A DNA stretch of 64,000 nucleotides from Actinomycetospora straminea (GCF_028737255.1 NZ_JAQZAN010000018.1:62001-126000), one strand, 5' to 3'; counted from the first letter of the stretch, positions 44,773 through 54,346 are shown. Program-made: numbers and translations. Notes: generated from the sequence alone by a model not told the origin.

Positions 44773-46431
44773 ATGCTCGACCGCGCCCTCGTCGACGGCC
44801 TGTTCCCGGACGACCTGCCCGAGCCCGCCGAGCTCGAGGAGCGCTACCCGCCGCGTGACCTGTCCGACGGTGCGCTGGTGACCCGCTTCGGCCCGAGCCC
44901 CACGGGGTTCGTCCACGTCGGCGGCCTGTACACCGCGATGGTGTCGCGCGACCTCGCGCACTCGACCGGCGGCGTCTACGTCCTGCGGATCGAGGACACC
45001 GACCAGAGCCGCGAGGTCGCGGGCGCCGACGAGCAGTTCCGGCGCGCGTTCGAGGCGTTCGACCTGGTGCCCGACGAGGGCGACGTCGCGCTCGACGAGC
45101 CGCGGGGCGACTACGGGCCCTACCACCAGTCGCAGCGCGCGGCGATCTACCAGACCTACGTGCGCGAGCTCATGCGCCAGGGCAAGGCCTACCCGGACTT
45201 CGCCAGCAAGGAGGAGCTCGCCCAGATCTCCGACGCGCAGCGGACGCTGAAGCTCCCGACCGGCTACTACGGCCGCTGGGCGCCGTGGCGCGACGCGAGC
45301 GAGGACGACGTGCGCGCCGCGCTGGACGCCGGCTCGCCCTGGGTGGCGCGGTTCCGGTCCGACGGCGTGGTGGGGGAGCGGTTCGCGTTCTCCGACCGCC
45401 TGCGCGGCCGGGTGGAGATGGAGGACAACCACAACGACGTGGTCATCCTCAAGTCGTCCGACAGCCCCGTGCGGCTGCCGACCTACCACTTCGCGCACGC
45501 CGTCGACGACCACCTCATGCGCACGACGCTGGTGGTGCGCACCGAGGAGTGGCTGTCGTCGGTGCCGGTGCACCGCCAGCTCTTCGCCGCACTCGGGTTC
45601 GACCCGGTCGACTACGCCCACCTCGCGCCGCTGATGAAGCAGGAGGGCGGCTCCAAGCGCAAGCTCTCCAAGCGCAAGGACGCCGAGGCGTCGGTCGACT
45701 TCTACCTCGAGGCCGGCTTCCCGGTGCCCGCCGTGCAGTACTACCTGCGCGGCCTCGCGAACCCGCGGCTCGCGGAGGTGCCGCTGCCCGAGGCGCTGGC
45801 GACCCCGCTGCGCCTCGACGAGTTCGGGCTCGCGGGCCCGCTGGTCGACACGGTGAAGCTGCGCGACATCGCCGCCGACCACGTCGCCACCCTGTCCGGG
45901 CCCGAGGTCCTCGCCGGCGTGCGGGCGTGGGCCGCCGAGTACGACCCCGAGATCGTCAAGGTCCTCGACGCGAACCCCGAGCTCGCGCTCGCCGCGATCG
46001 ACGTCGAACGGGTCGGCGTCGAGAACCCGCGCAAGGACCTCGCGACCTGGTCGGACTTCCGCGACGCCTACGGCTTCTTCTTCCCGGAGCTCTTCACCGA
46101 CGTCACCGACCCCGGCGACGACCGCTTCGGCGAGCTGGACCCGGAGCTGGTCCGCACGGTCGCCGCGGACCTGGCCGACACCTACGTCCACGAGGGCGAC
46201 CAGCCGACGTGGTTCCAGCAGATCCGCGACCTGGCGAACCGGCACGGCTTCGCGCCCAACCCGAAGACGTACAAGAAGGACCCGGACGCCTATCCGGGCA
46301 TGCTGCGCGACGCGGCCAACGTCGCCCGGGTCGCGATCACCGGCGCGCAGCGCAGCCCCGACCTCTACGAGGTCACCCGGGCCCTCGGCGCCGAGGAGGT
46401 CGTGCGCCGGCTGCGGGCCCTGCAGCGATGA
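44773..46431 (+). CDS. gltX: Glutamate-tRNA ligase, clostridial-type
   Basis: A 552-residue class I tRNA synthetase charging tRNA-Glu (or tRNA-Gln). The HIGH signature is HVGG (48-51, in PSPTGFVHVGGLYTA) and the KMSKS signature KLSKR (297-301). VLRIEDTDQSREV and LPTYHFAHAVDDHLM, TEEWLSSVPVH confirm GluRS. The N-terminus is about 35 residues longer than in usual actinobacterial GltX, and the size and opening (LFPDD, ERYPPRDL, VTRFGPSPTGF) resemble Clostridium GltX. So this may be a second, horizontally acquired enzyme. It follows the SPFH gene with its own promoter. Confidence 0.88.
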   Translation: MLDRALVDGLFPDDLPEPAELEERYPPRDLSDGALVTRFGPSPTGFVHVGGLYTAMVSRDLAHSTGGVYVLRIEDTDQSREVAGADEQFRRAFEAFDLVPDEGDVALDEPRGDYGPYHQSQRAAIYQTYVRELMRQGKAYPDFASKEELAQISDAQRTLKLPTGYYGRWAPWRDASEDDVRAALDAGSPWVARFRSDGVVGERFAFSDRLRGRVEMEDNHNDVVILKSSDSPVRLPTYHFAHAVDDHLMRTTLVVRTEEWLSSVPVHRQLFAALGFDPVDYAHLAPLMKQEGGSKRKLSKRKDAEASVDFYLEAGFPVPAVQYYLRGLANPRLAEVPLPEALATPLRLDEFGLAGPLVDTVKLRDIAADHVATLSGPEVLAGVRAWAAEYDPEIVKVLDANPELALAAIDVERVGVENPRKDLATWSDFRDAYGFFFPELFTDVTDPGDDRFGELDPELVRTVAADLADTYVHEGDQPTWFQQIRDLANRHGFAPNPKTYKKDPDAYPGMLRDAANVARVAITGAQRSPDLYEVTRALGAEEVVRRLRALQR

Positions 46432-46461
46432 TTCGGGGGGTCGCGGCCCGTCTCTCCTGAC

Positions 46462-47259
46462 GTGACCACCGAACAGATCACCGTGCAGACCACCACGACC
46501 CCCGACGGCATCGCCTACGACCGCGCCGGCCACGGCGGGCGGCCCGTGATCCTCGTCGACGGGCTGGGCCAGATGCGGGCCGTCGACGCGGGCACCCGGG
46601 CGCTGACCACGGCGCTGGCCGAGCGCGGCTTCGACGTCGTGCACCACGACCGGCCCGGCCGGGGCGACAGCGCCGGCGAGCCGCCCTTCACCCTCGCCGG
46701 CGAGGTGGCCGCGCTGCGGGTGCTCGTCGACGAGCTCGGCGGGCGCGCGGCGCTCTACGGCAGCTCCTCGGGGGCGGCGATCGCCCTGGCGGCGGCGGCC
46801 GCGATCCCCGGCGTCGACCGGCTGGTCCTCTGGGAGATCCCGCTGGACGTCGACGCCGACCCCGGGGCCGGGTGGGCGTTCCACGCCGGGATCGTCGAGC
46901 GGGCGGGCGACCCCGAGGCCGCGCTGCGCGCCGCGATGGGCTTCCTGCCGCCCGAGGTGCTCGACGGGATGCTGGCCGGCCCGGACGGCGACCGCTACCG
47001 GCGTCTGGCGCCCACGACCGCCGCCGACGCGGAGGCGCTCGCCCGGGCCCTGGACGGGTTGCGCGACGGCTCGCTCGCCGCGACGGTGACCGTGCCGACG
47101 ACGCTGCTCACCGGCACCTCGACCTGGCCGTTCATGGCCGCGGCCGCCGACGCGCTCGCCGCGGCACTGCCCGACGCGCGGCGCGCCGAGGTCCCCGGGG
47201 CGGACCACGCCTGGGAGCCGGACGACATGGCCGCGGTGCTCGCCTCCGCCCTGGGGTGA
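46462..47259 (+). CDS. Alpha/beta-fold hydrolase
   Basis: A 265-residue hydrolase. The nucleophile elbow is GSSSG (YGSSSGAAIALAAAAA, near residue 96), with DRPGRGDSAGEPPF before it and a C-terminal His in GADHAWEPDD. There is no signal peptide. It resembles general esterase/haloperoxidase-like hydrolases; the substrate is unknown. It starts with GTG 46462, 30 bp downstream of gltX, and could be in the same transcript. Nothing unusual in composition. Confidence 0.82.
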   Translation: MTTEQITVQTTTTPDGIAYDRAGHGGRPVILVDGLGQMRAVDAGTRALTTALAERGFDVVHHDRPGRGDSAGEPPFTLAGEVAALRVLVDELGGRAALYGSSSGAAIALAAAAAIPGVDRLVLWEIPLDVDADPGAGWAFHAGIVERAGDPEAALRAAMGFLPPEVLDGMLAGPDGDRYRRLAPTTAADAEALARALDGLRDGSLAATVTVPTTLLTGTSTWPFMAAAADALAAALPDARRAEVPGADHAWEPDDMAAVLASALG

Positions 47260-47344
47260 CCGGCGCACCTCGGCGGAACATTCCGGCGGCGTCGCGACGT
47301 CAGACGCGGCGAGATCATCCCGCCGAGCCACGACGAGGTGCGCC

Positions 47345-47821
47345 GTGCCCGCCCTGCCCACCGCCCTGCCCACCCAGCCCGCCCGGACTCCCGGCCGCCG
47401 ACCAGCTGCCGTCCTGACCGCGGCCGACGCGCCGCCGGGCCGGCGCCGGGTCCTCGGCACCCTCGCGGTCGCCCTCGTCGCCGGCGGCCTGCTCGCCGGG
47501 TGCAGCGGCGGCTCGAGCACCTCGGTGAGCTGCCGGGGCGCCGACTGCCGGGCGACGGTCAGCGGCGCGCCGGTGGAGGTCGGCCAGCCGGACACGAACC
47601 AGTCGACGCGCTCGGCCCGCAGCACCAAGCGCCGGCCGCCCCGGGACAACGACGGCGTGGACTTCGGGGTCAACGCCATCGGCCCGGGCTGGGTCGACGT
47701 CGAGGACGACGGCCGCGTGACCCGCATCCCCCAGGGCGGCACCTTCGTCGAGGACGGGTCGACGGTGCGCCTGGAGTCGTCCGACGGCCGGACCGCCGTG
47801 TTCACGTTCCGCGCGCGGTGA
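47345..47821 (+). CDS. Putative twin-arginine lipoprotein
   Basis: A 158-residue exported protein. After a Pro-rich lead the signal segment has three Arg (PGRRRVLGTLAVALVAGG) and the lipobox LLAGC, with the Cys near residue 53, so it is probably a Tat-type lipoprotein. The mature part has two Cys in VSCRGADCRATVSG, which may form a disulfide, then a short Arg/Lys stretch and a beta-rich domain (GVNAIGPGWVDVEDDGRVTRIPQGGTF, in pieces). Function unknown. The start may be downstream of 47345, since the first 30 residues are long for a signal peptide. Its stop overlaps the following start (GTGA). Confidence 0.7.
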   Translation: MPALPTALPTQPARTPGRRPAAVLTAADAPPGRRRVLGTLAVALVAGGLLAGCSGGSSTSVSCRGADCRATVSGAPVEVGQPDTNQSTRSARSTKRRPPRDNDGVDFGVNAIGPGWVDVEDDGRVTRIPQGGTFVEDGSTVRLESSDGRTAVFTFRAR

Positions 47822-48888
47822 TCGGCGGTGATGATGGCGGGGTGGCCGACACCGTGAGCCCGCCCCTCCCCGTCCGCCTGCACCTCGGCGCGCACGCCCC
47901 CACCGCCGGCCTCGACCTCTCGGGCGTGGCCGTCGCGGGCGACACGATGTTCCTCGCCCCGGACGAGGGCTCCTCGTTGCTGCGGCTGCGCCGGGTGCCC
48001 GGGGGCTCGCTCGACTGGGAGGACCCGCAGGAGGTCCCGCTCCACGACGCGGTCGGGCTGCGCGGCACGCCCGAGGACGAGGTCGACGCCGAGGGCCTCG
48101 ACGTGGTCGACGGCTGCCTGTGGGTCGCGGGGTCGCACAGCGCCAAGCGGCGGCGGATCCGGCCCGAGACCCCGACCGAGGACGTCGGCGAGCGGCTCGC
48201 GCGGGTGACGCCCGAGAAGTCCCGTCGCGTGCTGGCCCGGCTGCCGCTGCGCGAGGGACCGGACGGGCCGGTGACCGTGCCGGCGGGGGAGGAGGTGCGC
48301 GGGCTCGGGGTCGCGGCGCGCCTGCCGTCGGGCAAGCGCGGCCTCTGGGGTGCGCTGCGCGACGACGAGCACCTGGGCCCGTTCCTCGGCATCCCGGGCA
48401 AGGACAACGGGTTCGACGTCGAGGGCGTCGCCGTGCGCGACGCCGCGGCCGGCGGGGGCGTGGTGCTCGGGCTGCGCGGGCCGGTGCTGCGCGGGTGGGC
48501 GGTGCTGCTCGAGGTCGCGGTGCACGCGGACGGGACCGAGCTCGTGCTCGACGACATGGCGAAGTGCTTCGTGGACCTCGAGGGGCTGGGGGTGCGCGAC
48601 CTCGCCCGCGACGGCGACGACCTGCTGGTCCTGGCCGGGCCCACGATGGTGCTCGACGGCCCCGCCCGCGTGCTGCGCCTGCCCGGCGGCGCCGCGGGCC
48701 CGCTGCCGCCGGCGATCCGGGCCGAGGAGCTGACGCTCGTCACCGAGGTCGCGGTGGGGCGGGGCTGCGACCGGCCGGAGGGTCTCGCCGCCCTGCCCGA
48801 GGGCCTGCTCGTCCTGCACGACACCCCCGCGCCCCACCGCCTCGACGGCGAGCACCTGGTGGGCGACCTGTGGGCTGCGCCCATGTGA
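47818..48888 (+). CDS. DUF3616 family protein ending in a palindrome
   Basis: A 356-residue protein with the DUF3616 beta-propeller-like pattern: LDLSGVAVAGDTMFLAPDEGSS, DAEGLDVVDGCLWVAGSHSAKR, FDVEGVAVRDAA and DLEGLGVRDLARDGDDLLVLAG, RPEGLAALPEGLLVLHD (each ending a blade). Function is unknown, possibly a binding or hydrolase scaffold. GTG 47818 overlaps the lipoprotein stop; GTG 47842 is an alternative. The last seven or so residues (DLWAAPM) and the stop codon are encoded by the left arm of a 70-nt palindrome, which probably replaced the original 3' end. Confidence 0.82.
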   Translation: MIGGDDGGVADTVSPPLPVRLHLGAHAPTAGLDLSGVAVAGDTMFLAPDEGSSLLRLRRVPGGSLDWEDPQEVPLHDAVGLRGTPEDEVDAEGLDVVDGCLWVAGSHSAKRRRIRPETPTEDVGERLARVTPEKSRRVLARLPLREGPDGPVTVPAGEEVRGLGVAARLPSGKRGLWGALRDDEHLGPFLGIPGKDNGFDVEGVAVRDAAAGGGVVLGLRGPVLRGWAVLLEVAVHADGTELVLDDMAKCFVDLEGLGVRDLARDGDDLLVLAGPTMVLDGPARVLRLPGGAAGPLPPAIRAEELTLVTEVAVGRGCDRPEGLAALPEGLLVLHDTPAPHRLDGEHLVGDLWAAPM

Positions 48889-48939
48889 GCAGAAAGAAGT
48901 GCTCCAGCACTTCTTTCTGCTCACGTGCGCGCAGCCCAC
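48870..48939. repeat. 70-nt near-perfect palindrome over the 3' end of the DUF3616 gene
   Basis: Outer arms GTGGGCTGCGC (48870-48880) and GCGCAGCCCAC (48929-48939) and inner arms GTGAGCAGAAAGAAGTGCT (48885-48903) and AGCACTTCTTTCTGCTCAC (48906-48924) are all perfect. Three of the four bases between them also pair, leaving one C-C mismatch and a CC loop. It contains the stop codon of the DUF3616 gene and lies 98 bp before ctaD. The inner arm is AT-rich compared with everything around it. It may terminate transcription, but it is unusually long for that. Confidence 0.85.
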
Positions 48940-49036
48940 CCGGCCTCTTGCCGCCGTGCGGGGTGGCTCCTAACGTGTGAGGTGGGTCACTCCCACACCT
49001 CGTATCCGTCGCCGGGACCGAGGAGCTCTGTCGACC

Positions 49037-50803
49037 ATGTCGACCACCTCGCACCGACCGCCCAGGCCGATCGTCACCACGCCGTACCCCCCGCGCGAGG
49101 CGAAGCGCGGGTCCGCGTTCGCGCACTACCTGCGGACGACGGACCCCAAGGACATCGCGATCCTCTACCTCGTCACGTCGTTCGCGTTCTTCCTGATCGG
49201 CGGGCTCATGGCGCTGCTGATGCGCGCCGAGCTGGCGCAGCCGGGGCTGCAGATCCTGTCGGTGGACCAGTACAACCAGCTGTTCACGATGCACGGCACG
49301 ATCATGCTGCTGCTCTACGCGACGCCGATCCTGTTCGGCTTCGCCAACTACATCGTGCCGCTGCAGATCGGCGCGCCCGACGTCGCGTTCCCGCGCCTGA
49401 ACGCCTTCTCGTACTGGCTGTTCCTGTTCGGCGGGACCATCGTCCTGTCCGGGTTCTTCACCCCGGACGGCGCCGCCGCGTTCGGCTGGTTCGCCTACAT
49501 CCCGCTGTCCGACGTCGTGCACTCGCCGGGGCTGGGCGGTGACCTGTGGCTGCTCGGTCTGGTCGTCGCCGGCCTGGGCACCATCCTCGGTGCCGTCAAC
49601 TTCGTGACCACCATCGTCTGCCTGCGTGGTCCGGGCATGACGATGTTCCGGATGCCGATCTTCACCTGGAACATCCTGGTGACGGCCATCCTCGTGCTGA
49701 TGGTGTTCCCGATCCTCACCGCGGCGCTGCTCGGTCTGGAGGCCGACCGGCACCTGGGGGCCCAGCTCTTCGCGCCCGAGCACGGCGGGGCGATCCTCTG
49801 GCAGCACCTGTTCTGGTTCTTCGGCCACCCCGAGGTCTACATCGTCGCGCTGCCCTTCTTCGGCATCGTCACCGAGGTCTTCCCGGTGTTCAGCCGCAAG
49901 CCGCTCTTCGGCTACAAGACGCTCGTGTTCGCCACCGTGGCGATCGGTGCGCTGTCGGTGGCGGTGTGGGCCCACCACATGTTCGCCACGGGCGCGGTGC
50001 TGCTGCCGTTCTTCTCGTTCACCACGTTCCTCATCGCGGTGCCGACCGGCATCAAGTTCTTCAACTGGATCGGCACGATGTGGCGGGGCCAGCTGACGTT
50101 CGAGACGCCGATGCTGTTCGCGGTCGGGTTCCTCGTGACGTTCCTGTTCGGTGGCCTCACCGGCGTGCTGCTGGCCAGCCCGCCGCTGGACTTCCACGTG
50201 TCGGACTCGTACTTCGTGGTGGCGCACTTCCACTACGTGCTGTTCGGCACGATCGTGTTCGCGACCTACGCCGGCATCTACTTCTGGTTCCCGAAGATGA
50301 CCGGCCGGATGATGGACGAGCGGCTCGGCAAGTTCCACTTCTGGCTGACCTTCATCGGGTTCCACACGACGTTCCTGGTGCAGCACTGGCTGGGCAACGA
50401 GGGCATGCCGCGCCGCTACGCCGACTACGTCGCGACCGACGGGTTCACCGTGCTGAACACGATCTCGACGATCGGGGCGTTCATCCTCGGGGTCTCGACG
50501 CTGCCGTTCGTGTGGAACGCGTTCCACAGCTACCGGTACGGCCGGCCGGTGGAGGTCGACGACCCGTGGGGTCACGGGAACTCGCTGGAGTGGGCCACCT
50601 CGTGCCCGCCCCCGCGGCACAACTTCCTCGAGCTGCCGCGCATCCGCTCCGAGCGCCCGGCGTTCGAGCTGCACTACCCCCACATGTCCGAGCGCATCCG
50701 GCTCGAGGCCCACATCGGGACCTCGGCCCCGGCCGCCGGCGAGGCGGCGGCCGAGGCCGTTGCTCCGGAGCACACCCCGGACGGCGACCCGCGGGACCGG
50801 TGA
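49037..50803 (+). CDS. ctaD: Cytochrome c oxidase subunit I
   Basis: A 588-residue haem-copper oxidase subunit reducing O2 to water and pumping protons (aa3 type). About 12 helices are visible. Ligand motifs: HGTIMLLLY (low-spin haem His), [13 protein letters not shown] (CuB H264 and the cross-linked Y268), WAHHMFATG (CuB His pair) and HFHYVLFG (haem a3 and a His). [22 protein letters not shown] is typical of the actinobacterial enzyme. The hydrophilic tail after [18 protein letters not shown] is usual. ATG 49037 follows GAGGAG; its spacing is long, so the start is likely but not certain. Confidence 0.95.
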   Translation: MSTTSHRPPRPIVTTPYPPREAKRGSAFAHYLRTTDPKDIAILYLVTSFAFFLIGGLMALLMRAELAQPGLQILSVDQYNQLFTMHGTIMLLLYATPILFGFANYIVPLQIGAPDVAFPRLNAFSYWLFLFGGTIVLSGFFTPDGAAAFGWFAYIPLSDVVHSPGLGGDLWLLGLVVAGLGTILGAVNFVTTIVCLRGPGMTMFRMPIFTWNILVTAILVLMVFPILTAALLGLEADRHLGAQLFAPEHGGAILWQHLFWFFGHPEVYIVALPFFGIVTEVFPVFSRKPLFGYKTLVFATVAIGALSVAVWAHHMFATGAVLLPFFSFTTFLIAVPTGIKFFNWIGTMWRGQLTFETPMLFAVGFLVTFLFGGLTGVLLASPPLDFHVSDSYFVVAHFHYVLFGTIVFATYAGIYFWFPKMTGRMMDERLGKFHFWLTFIGFHTTFLVQHWLGNEGMPRRYADYVATDGFTVLNTISTIGAFILGVSTLPFVWNAFHSYRYGRPVEVDDPWGHGNSLEWATSCPPPRHNFLELPRIRSERPAFELHYPHMSERIRLEAHIGTSAPAAGEAAAEAVAPEHTPDGDPRDR

Positions 50804-50806
50804 GTC

Positions 50807-52270
50807 CTACACGTTCATCGCCACGTACTTGATCTCGAGGTACTCGTCGATGCCGACGCTGCCGCCCTCGCGGCCCAGGCCCGACTGCTTCCAGCCGCCG
50901 AACGGCGCGCCGGCGTTGGACACCATGCCCTGGTTGAGCCCGACCATGCCGGCCTCGAGGCGCTCGGAGAGGCGGATCGCCCGGCTGAGGTCCCGGGTGT
51001 ACAGGTAGCTGACCAGCCCGAACTCGGTGTCGTTGGCCGCGCGGATCGCCTCGTCGTCCTCGGTGAACGTGAAGATCGGCGCGACCGGGCCGAAGATCTC
51101 CTCCTTGGCCAGACGCGCGGAGGTGGGGACGTCGGCGAGCACGGTCGGCGGGTAGAAGTAGCCGGCTCCCGAGGGCACCTCGCCGCCGGTGCGCACCGTC
51201 GCGCCCTTCTGCACGGCGTCGTCGACGAGCTCGGCGACCTTGTCGCGCTGGTCGGCCTCCACCAGCGGCCCGACCTCGACGCCCTCGTCGGTGCCGCGGC
51301 CGATCTTCATGTCGCCCATGCGCTCGGTGAGCTTCTTCGTGAACTCCTCGGCGACGTCGGCGTGGACGTAGAACCGGTTGGCCGCGGTGCAGGCCTCGCC
51401 GATGTTGCGCATCTTGGCGAGCATCGCCCCCTTGACGGCCTCGTCGACGTCGGCGTCGGCGCAGACGACGAACGGGGCGTTGCCGCCGAGCTCCATCGAC
51501 GTCTTGAGCACCTGCTCGGCCGACTGCTGGAGCAGCTTCTGCCCGACCTCGGTGGAGCCGGTGAACGACAGCTTGCGGACGCGCCCGTCGGTGATCAGCG
51601 GGCCCATCACCTTGCCGGTCGACTTCGTGGTGACGACGTTGAGCACGCCGTCGGGCAGCCCGGCCTCGGCGAGGAGGTCGGCGAGCTTGAGGATCGTCAG
51701 CGGGGTGAGCGACGCGGGCTTGATGACCATCGTGCAGCCCGCGGCGATCGCCGGGCCGATCTTGCGGGTGCCCATGGCCAGCGGGAAGTTCCACGGCGTG
51801 ATGAGCAGGCAGGGCCCGATCGGCTGGCGCATCACGAGGACGCGGCCGCTGCCGGTCGCGTTGACCTTCCACTCGCCGCTGATCCGCACGGCCTCCTCGG
51901 AGAACCAGCGGAAGAACTCGGCGGCGTAGGTGATCTCGGCCTTCGACTCGGCGAGCGGTTTGCCCATCTCGAGCGTCATGAGCATGGCGATGTCGTCGGC
52001 CCGCTCGGTGATCAGCTCGAACGCGCGGCGCAGGATCTCGCCGCGCTCGCGCGGGGCCGTCGCCGCCCACTCCGGCTGCGCGGCGTGCGCGGCGTCGAGG
52101 GCGGCCATCCCGTCCTCGGGGGAGGCGTCGGCGACGTCGCAGAGGATCTCGCCGGTGGAGGGGTCCTCGACGCCGAACGTCCTGCCCTCGGTGGCGTCGC
52201 GCACCGACCCGCCGATGATCAGTCCCTTGGTGACCTCGTCGATCACGCGGCGTTCCCGGTCGGTCTGCAT
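50807..52270 (-). CDS. gabD: NAD(P)-dependent succinate-semialdehyde dehydrogenase-like
   Basis: A 487-residue aldehyde dehydrogenase of the GabD group. Visible are PWNFPLAMGTRKIGPAIAAGC, SFTGSTEVGQKLL, the base E260 (SMELGGNAPF) and catalytic C294 (NIGEACTAANRF). The KIGRGTDEGVEVGPLV and GREGGSVGIDEYLEIKYV segments are GabD signatures. It would oxidise succinate semialdehyde to succinate, thereby able to finish a gamma-hydroxybutyrate route begun by the lactonase and iron dehydrogenase at 38-40 kb. It is convergent with ctaD (3-bp gap) and divergent from the CrtU-like gene. Confidence 0.88.
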   Translation of the reverse strand: MQTDRERRVIDEVTKGLIIGGSVRDATEGRTFGVEDPSTGEILCDVADASPEDGMAALDAAHAAQPEWAATAPRERGEILRRAFELITERADDIAMLMTLEMGKPLAESKAEITYAAEFFRWFSEEAVRISGEWKVNATGSGRVLVMRQPIGPCLLITPWNFPLAMGTRKIGPAIAAGCTMVIKPASLTPLTILKLADLLAEAGLPDGVLNVVTTKSTGKVMGPLITDGRVRKLSFTGSTEVGQKLLQQSAEQVLKTSMELGGNAPFVVCADADVDEAVKGAMLAKMRNIGEACTAANRFYVHADVAEEFTKKLTERMGDMKIGRGTDEGVEVGPLVEADQRDKVAELVDDAVQKGATVRTGGEVPSGAGYFYPPTVLADVPTSARLAKEEIFGPVAPIFTFTEDDEAIRAANDTEFGLVSYLYTRDLSRAIRLSERLEAGMVGLNQGMVSNAGAPFGGWKQSGLGREGGSVGIDEYLEIKYVAMNV

Positions 52271-52367
52271 GGGTGCCCTCCCGCCTCGACGCGTCGCGGT
52301 GGTGTGACGCGTCCTCCGTGGCCGGAAGATGCCCCCGTCCCCGCAGGCTCATGCCGCCCGTCCGGCC

Positions 52368-52373
52368 TAGGCT
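52368..52373 (+). promoter_or_regulatory. -10 element of the probably leaderless crtU-like gene
   Basis: TAGGCT is followed by six bases (CCCTGC) and the GTG at 52380. No ribosome-binding site precedes the start, so a leaderless transcript is likely. This is the same arrangement as at the SDR and gltX genes. Confidence 0.45.
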
Positions 52374-52379
52374 CCCTGC

Positions 52380-53909
52380 GTGCTGCGCGTGCCCGGCCCG
52401 TTCCGTCCCCACCACCACGTCACCGCCCGCCCCGACCTCCCGCACCGCGTGGGCCCGGACGCGACGGCGGTGGTGGTCGGCGGCGGCGTCGCCGGCGTCA
52501 GCGCCGCCCTGGTGCTCGCCGAGCGCGGCGTGCGGGTGGAGCTGCTGGAGGCCGCGCCGCAGCTCGGGGGGCGTCTCGGCACCTGGGACCGGCGGCTGTC
52601 CGACGGCAGCGAGGTGATCGTCGAGCACGGCTACCACGGCTTCTTCCGGCAGTACTACACGCTGCGCGACCTCCTGCGCCGCCTCGACCCGGAGCTCGGC
52701 TTCCTGCGCGACGTCGGCGGCTACCCGATCGCGAGCCGGCCCTCGGTCGGCTGGGAGCCCGAGGACTTCACCGCCCTGCCGCGCACACCGCTGCTCAACC
52801 TCGTCGCGCTGGTGCTGCGCAGCCCCAGCTTCAAGCTCGGCGAGCTGCGCCACGTCAACGCCGACGAGGCGCTGGCGATGCTGCACTACGACCCGGTCCG
52901 CACCTACGCCGAGCACGACCACCGCAGCGCCGCCGAGCTGCTCGACTCCCTCGGCTTCTCCGACCGCGGCCGGGCGATGCTCTTCGAGGTCTTCGCGCAC
53001 TCGTTCTTCAACGTCGAGCAGCGGTACTCGGCGGCCGAGTTCCTCGCGATGTGCCACTTCTACTTCACCGGCAACCCCGAGGGCCTGGGCATGGACGCCC
53101 CGGTCGACGACTACCGCACGACGCTCTGGGACCCCTTCACCCGTCTGCTCGAGAAGCACGGGGCGACGGTGACGACGGGCGCGCGAGCGGTGTCGCTGCG
53201 CCCGGACGGGGCGCGCGGATGGGCGGTCGACGTCGAGGGCGAGCCCGCCCGGCAGGCGCGCCACCTCGTCGTCGCGACCGACGTGCCCGCCACCCGGGAG
53301 CTCGTCGCCGCCTCGCCGGAGCTGGCCGCCGCCGCGCCCGGGCTGGCCCGCCGGATCGCCGCGCTGCCCAGCGGCGAGCCGTACTTGGTGGCCCGCCTCT
53401 ACTGCGAGGGCGACGTCGACCCCGCCCGCGCGCCGTTCACCGGCGTCACCCGCGAGCGCGTCCTGGACTCGGTGAGCCTGTTCCACCGGCTCGAGGGCGG
53501 GTCGGCGCGCTGGGCCCGAGAGCGCGGCGGGTCGGTCGTCGAGCTGCACTCCTACGCGTGCCCGCCCGCGGCGTCGCGCGACGAGCTGGTGGCCGCGATG
53601 CGCGAGGAGCTCACGGCGCTGTGGCCCGAGGCCGCGGACCTGCGGGTCCTCGACGCCGAGTCCCACCGCTACACCAACGCGCCCGGCTTCGACCCCGGCT
53701 ACCACCTCGTGCGGCCCGGCGTCCTCACCGACGCCCGCGGCCTGCGCCTGGCCGGCGACTGGGTGGCGTGCGAGGTCCCGTCGGCGCTGATGGAGCGCGC
53801 GGCGGTCACCGCGGTCACCGCCGCCAACGACGTCCTGCGCGAGGAGGGCGCCGGCCCCGAGCCCATGCGCTCGATCCGGCCGCGGGGGGTGCTGGCGGGG
53901 CGTCGGTAG
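52380..53909 (+). CDS. FAD carotenoid desaturase/methyltransferase-like enzyme (CrtU family)
   Basis: A 509-residue flavoprotein of the phytoene-desaturase superfamily. The FAD motif is VVVGGGVAGVSAALVLAERG (residues about 33-52) ending in LLEAAPQLGGRLG; the C-terminal second FAD contact is LRLAGDWVACEVPSALMERA. EHGYHGFFRQYYTLRDLLRR and LPRTPLLNLVALVLRSP resemble isorenieratene synthase CrtU, which aromatises beta-carotene rings. With the lycopene cyclase at 0.1-1.4 kb this suggests aromatic carotenoids, but other carotene oxidases of the family are possible. GTG 52380 is followed by a Pro/His-rich lead. Confidence 0.78.
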   Translation: MLRVPGPFRPHHHVTARPDLPHRVGPDATAVVVGGGVAGVSAALVLAERGVRVELLEAAPQLGGRLGTWDRRLSDGSEVIVEHGYHGFFRQYYTLRDLLRRLDPELGFLRDVGGYPIASRPSVGWEPEDFTALPRTPLLNLVALVLRSPSFKLGELRHVNADEALAMLHYDPVRTYAEHDHRSAAELLDSLGFSDRGRAMLFEVFAHSFFNVEQRYSAAEFLAMCHFYFTGNPEGLGMDAPVDDYRTTLWDPFTRLLEKHGATVTTGARAVSLRPDGARGWAVDVEGEPARQARHLVVATDVPATRELVAASPELAAAAPGLARRIAALPSGEPYLVARLYCEGDVDPARAPFTGVTRERVLDSVSLFHRLEGGSARWARERGGSVVELHSYACPPAASRDELVAAMREELTALWPEAADLRVLDAESHRYTNAPGFDPGYHLVRPGVLTDARGLRLAGDWVACEVPSALMERAAVTAVTAANDVLREEGAGPEPMRSIRPRGVLAGRR

Positions 53910-54024
53910 GGCGGGCCGGACCGGAGATCGCTCACACGGGGCGAGCGCGGCGAGCGGCGCGGGGACGCGATACCGTCTGCCCGCCGCCGGCGCAGGACCG
54001 GTGCGAGACCCGGGAGGACCCGCA

Positions 54025-54345
54025 GTGCCGAACCGACGGACGGCCGGTCGCACGGCGGCCCTGGCGGGCGTGCTGCTCGCCGGCGGCATCGCCCTGAGCG
54101 CCTGCGTGTTCCCCGCCGAGCCGGCTCCCGGGTCGCCGTCGAGCCCGAACGACTACTCGACGGGCGGTTTCCCGCCGCCCGGTCCCGCGCCGCAGCCGGG
54201 CGTCATCACCCCCGACCCGGTCGCGCCGCCCGCCCCCGCCGACGCGCCGCGTCCCGAGGAGGGCCCGGTGCCCACCGAGGGCCCGCCCACCAGCGTCGGC
54301 GACGAGCCGGAGCCCGTCCAGCCCGCGCCGCCGCCCGGCAGCTGA
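54025..54345 (+). CDS. Small proline-rich lipoprotein
   Basis: A 106-residue predicted lipoprotein. The signal is [17 protein letters not shown] and the lipobox LSAC, with Cys near residue 27. The mature part is low in predicted structure and rich in Pro, Glu, Gly and Asp ([25 protein letters not shown]), probably a cell-wall spacer. No function is known. GTG 54025 has GGGAGGA six bases upstream; the GATACC at about 53968 could be its -10. It is convergent with the TVP38 gene, stop to stop with one base between. Confidence 0.75.
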   Translation: MPNRRTAGRTAALAGVLLAGGIALSACVFPAEPAPGSPSSPNDYSTGGFPPPGPAPQPGVITPDPVAPPAPADAPRPEEGPVPTEGPPTSVGDEPEPVQPAPPPGS

Positions 54346-54346
54346 C

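Noticed and set aside
42952-48939. Minus-strand open frame of 1995 codons
   Set aside because: It runs antisense to NfeD, SPFH, GluRS and other clear genes, has Arg/Gly/Val-rich composition without domain motifs, and is the usual third-position GC shadow.
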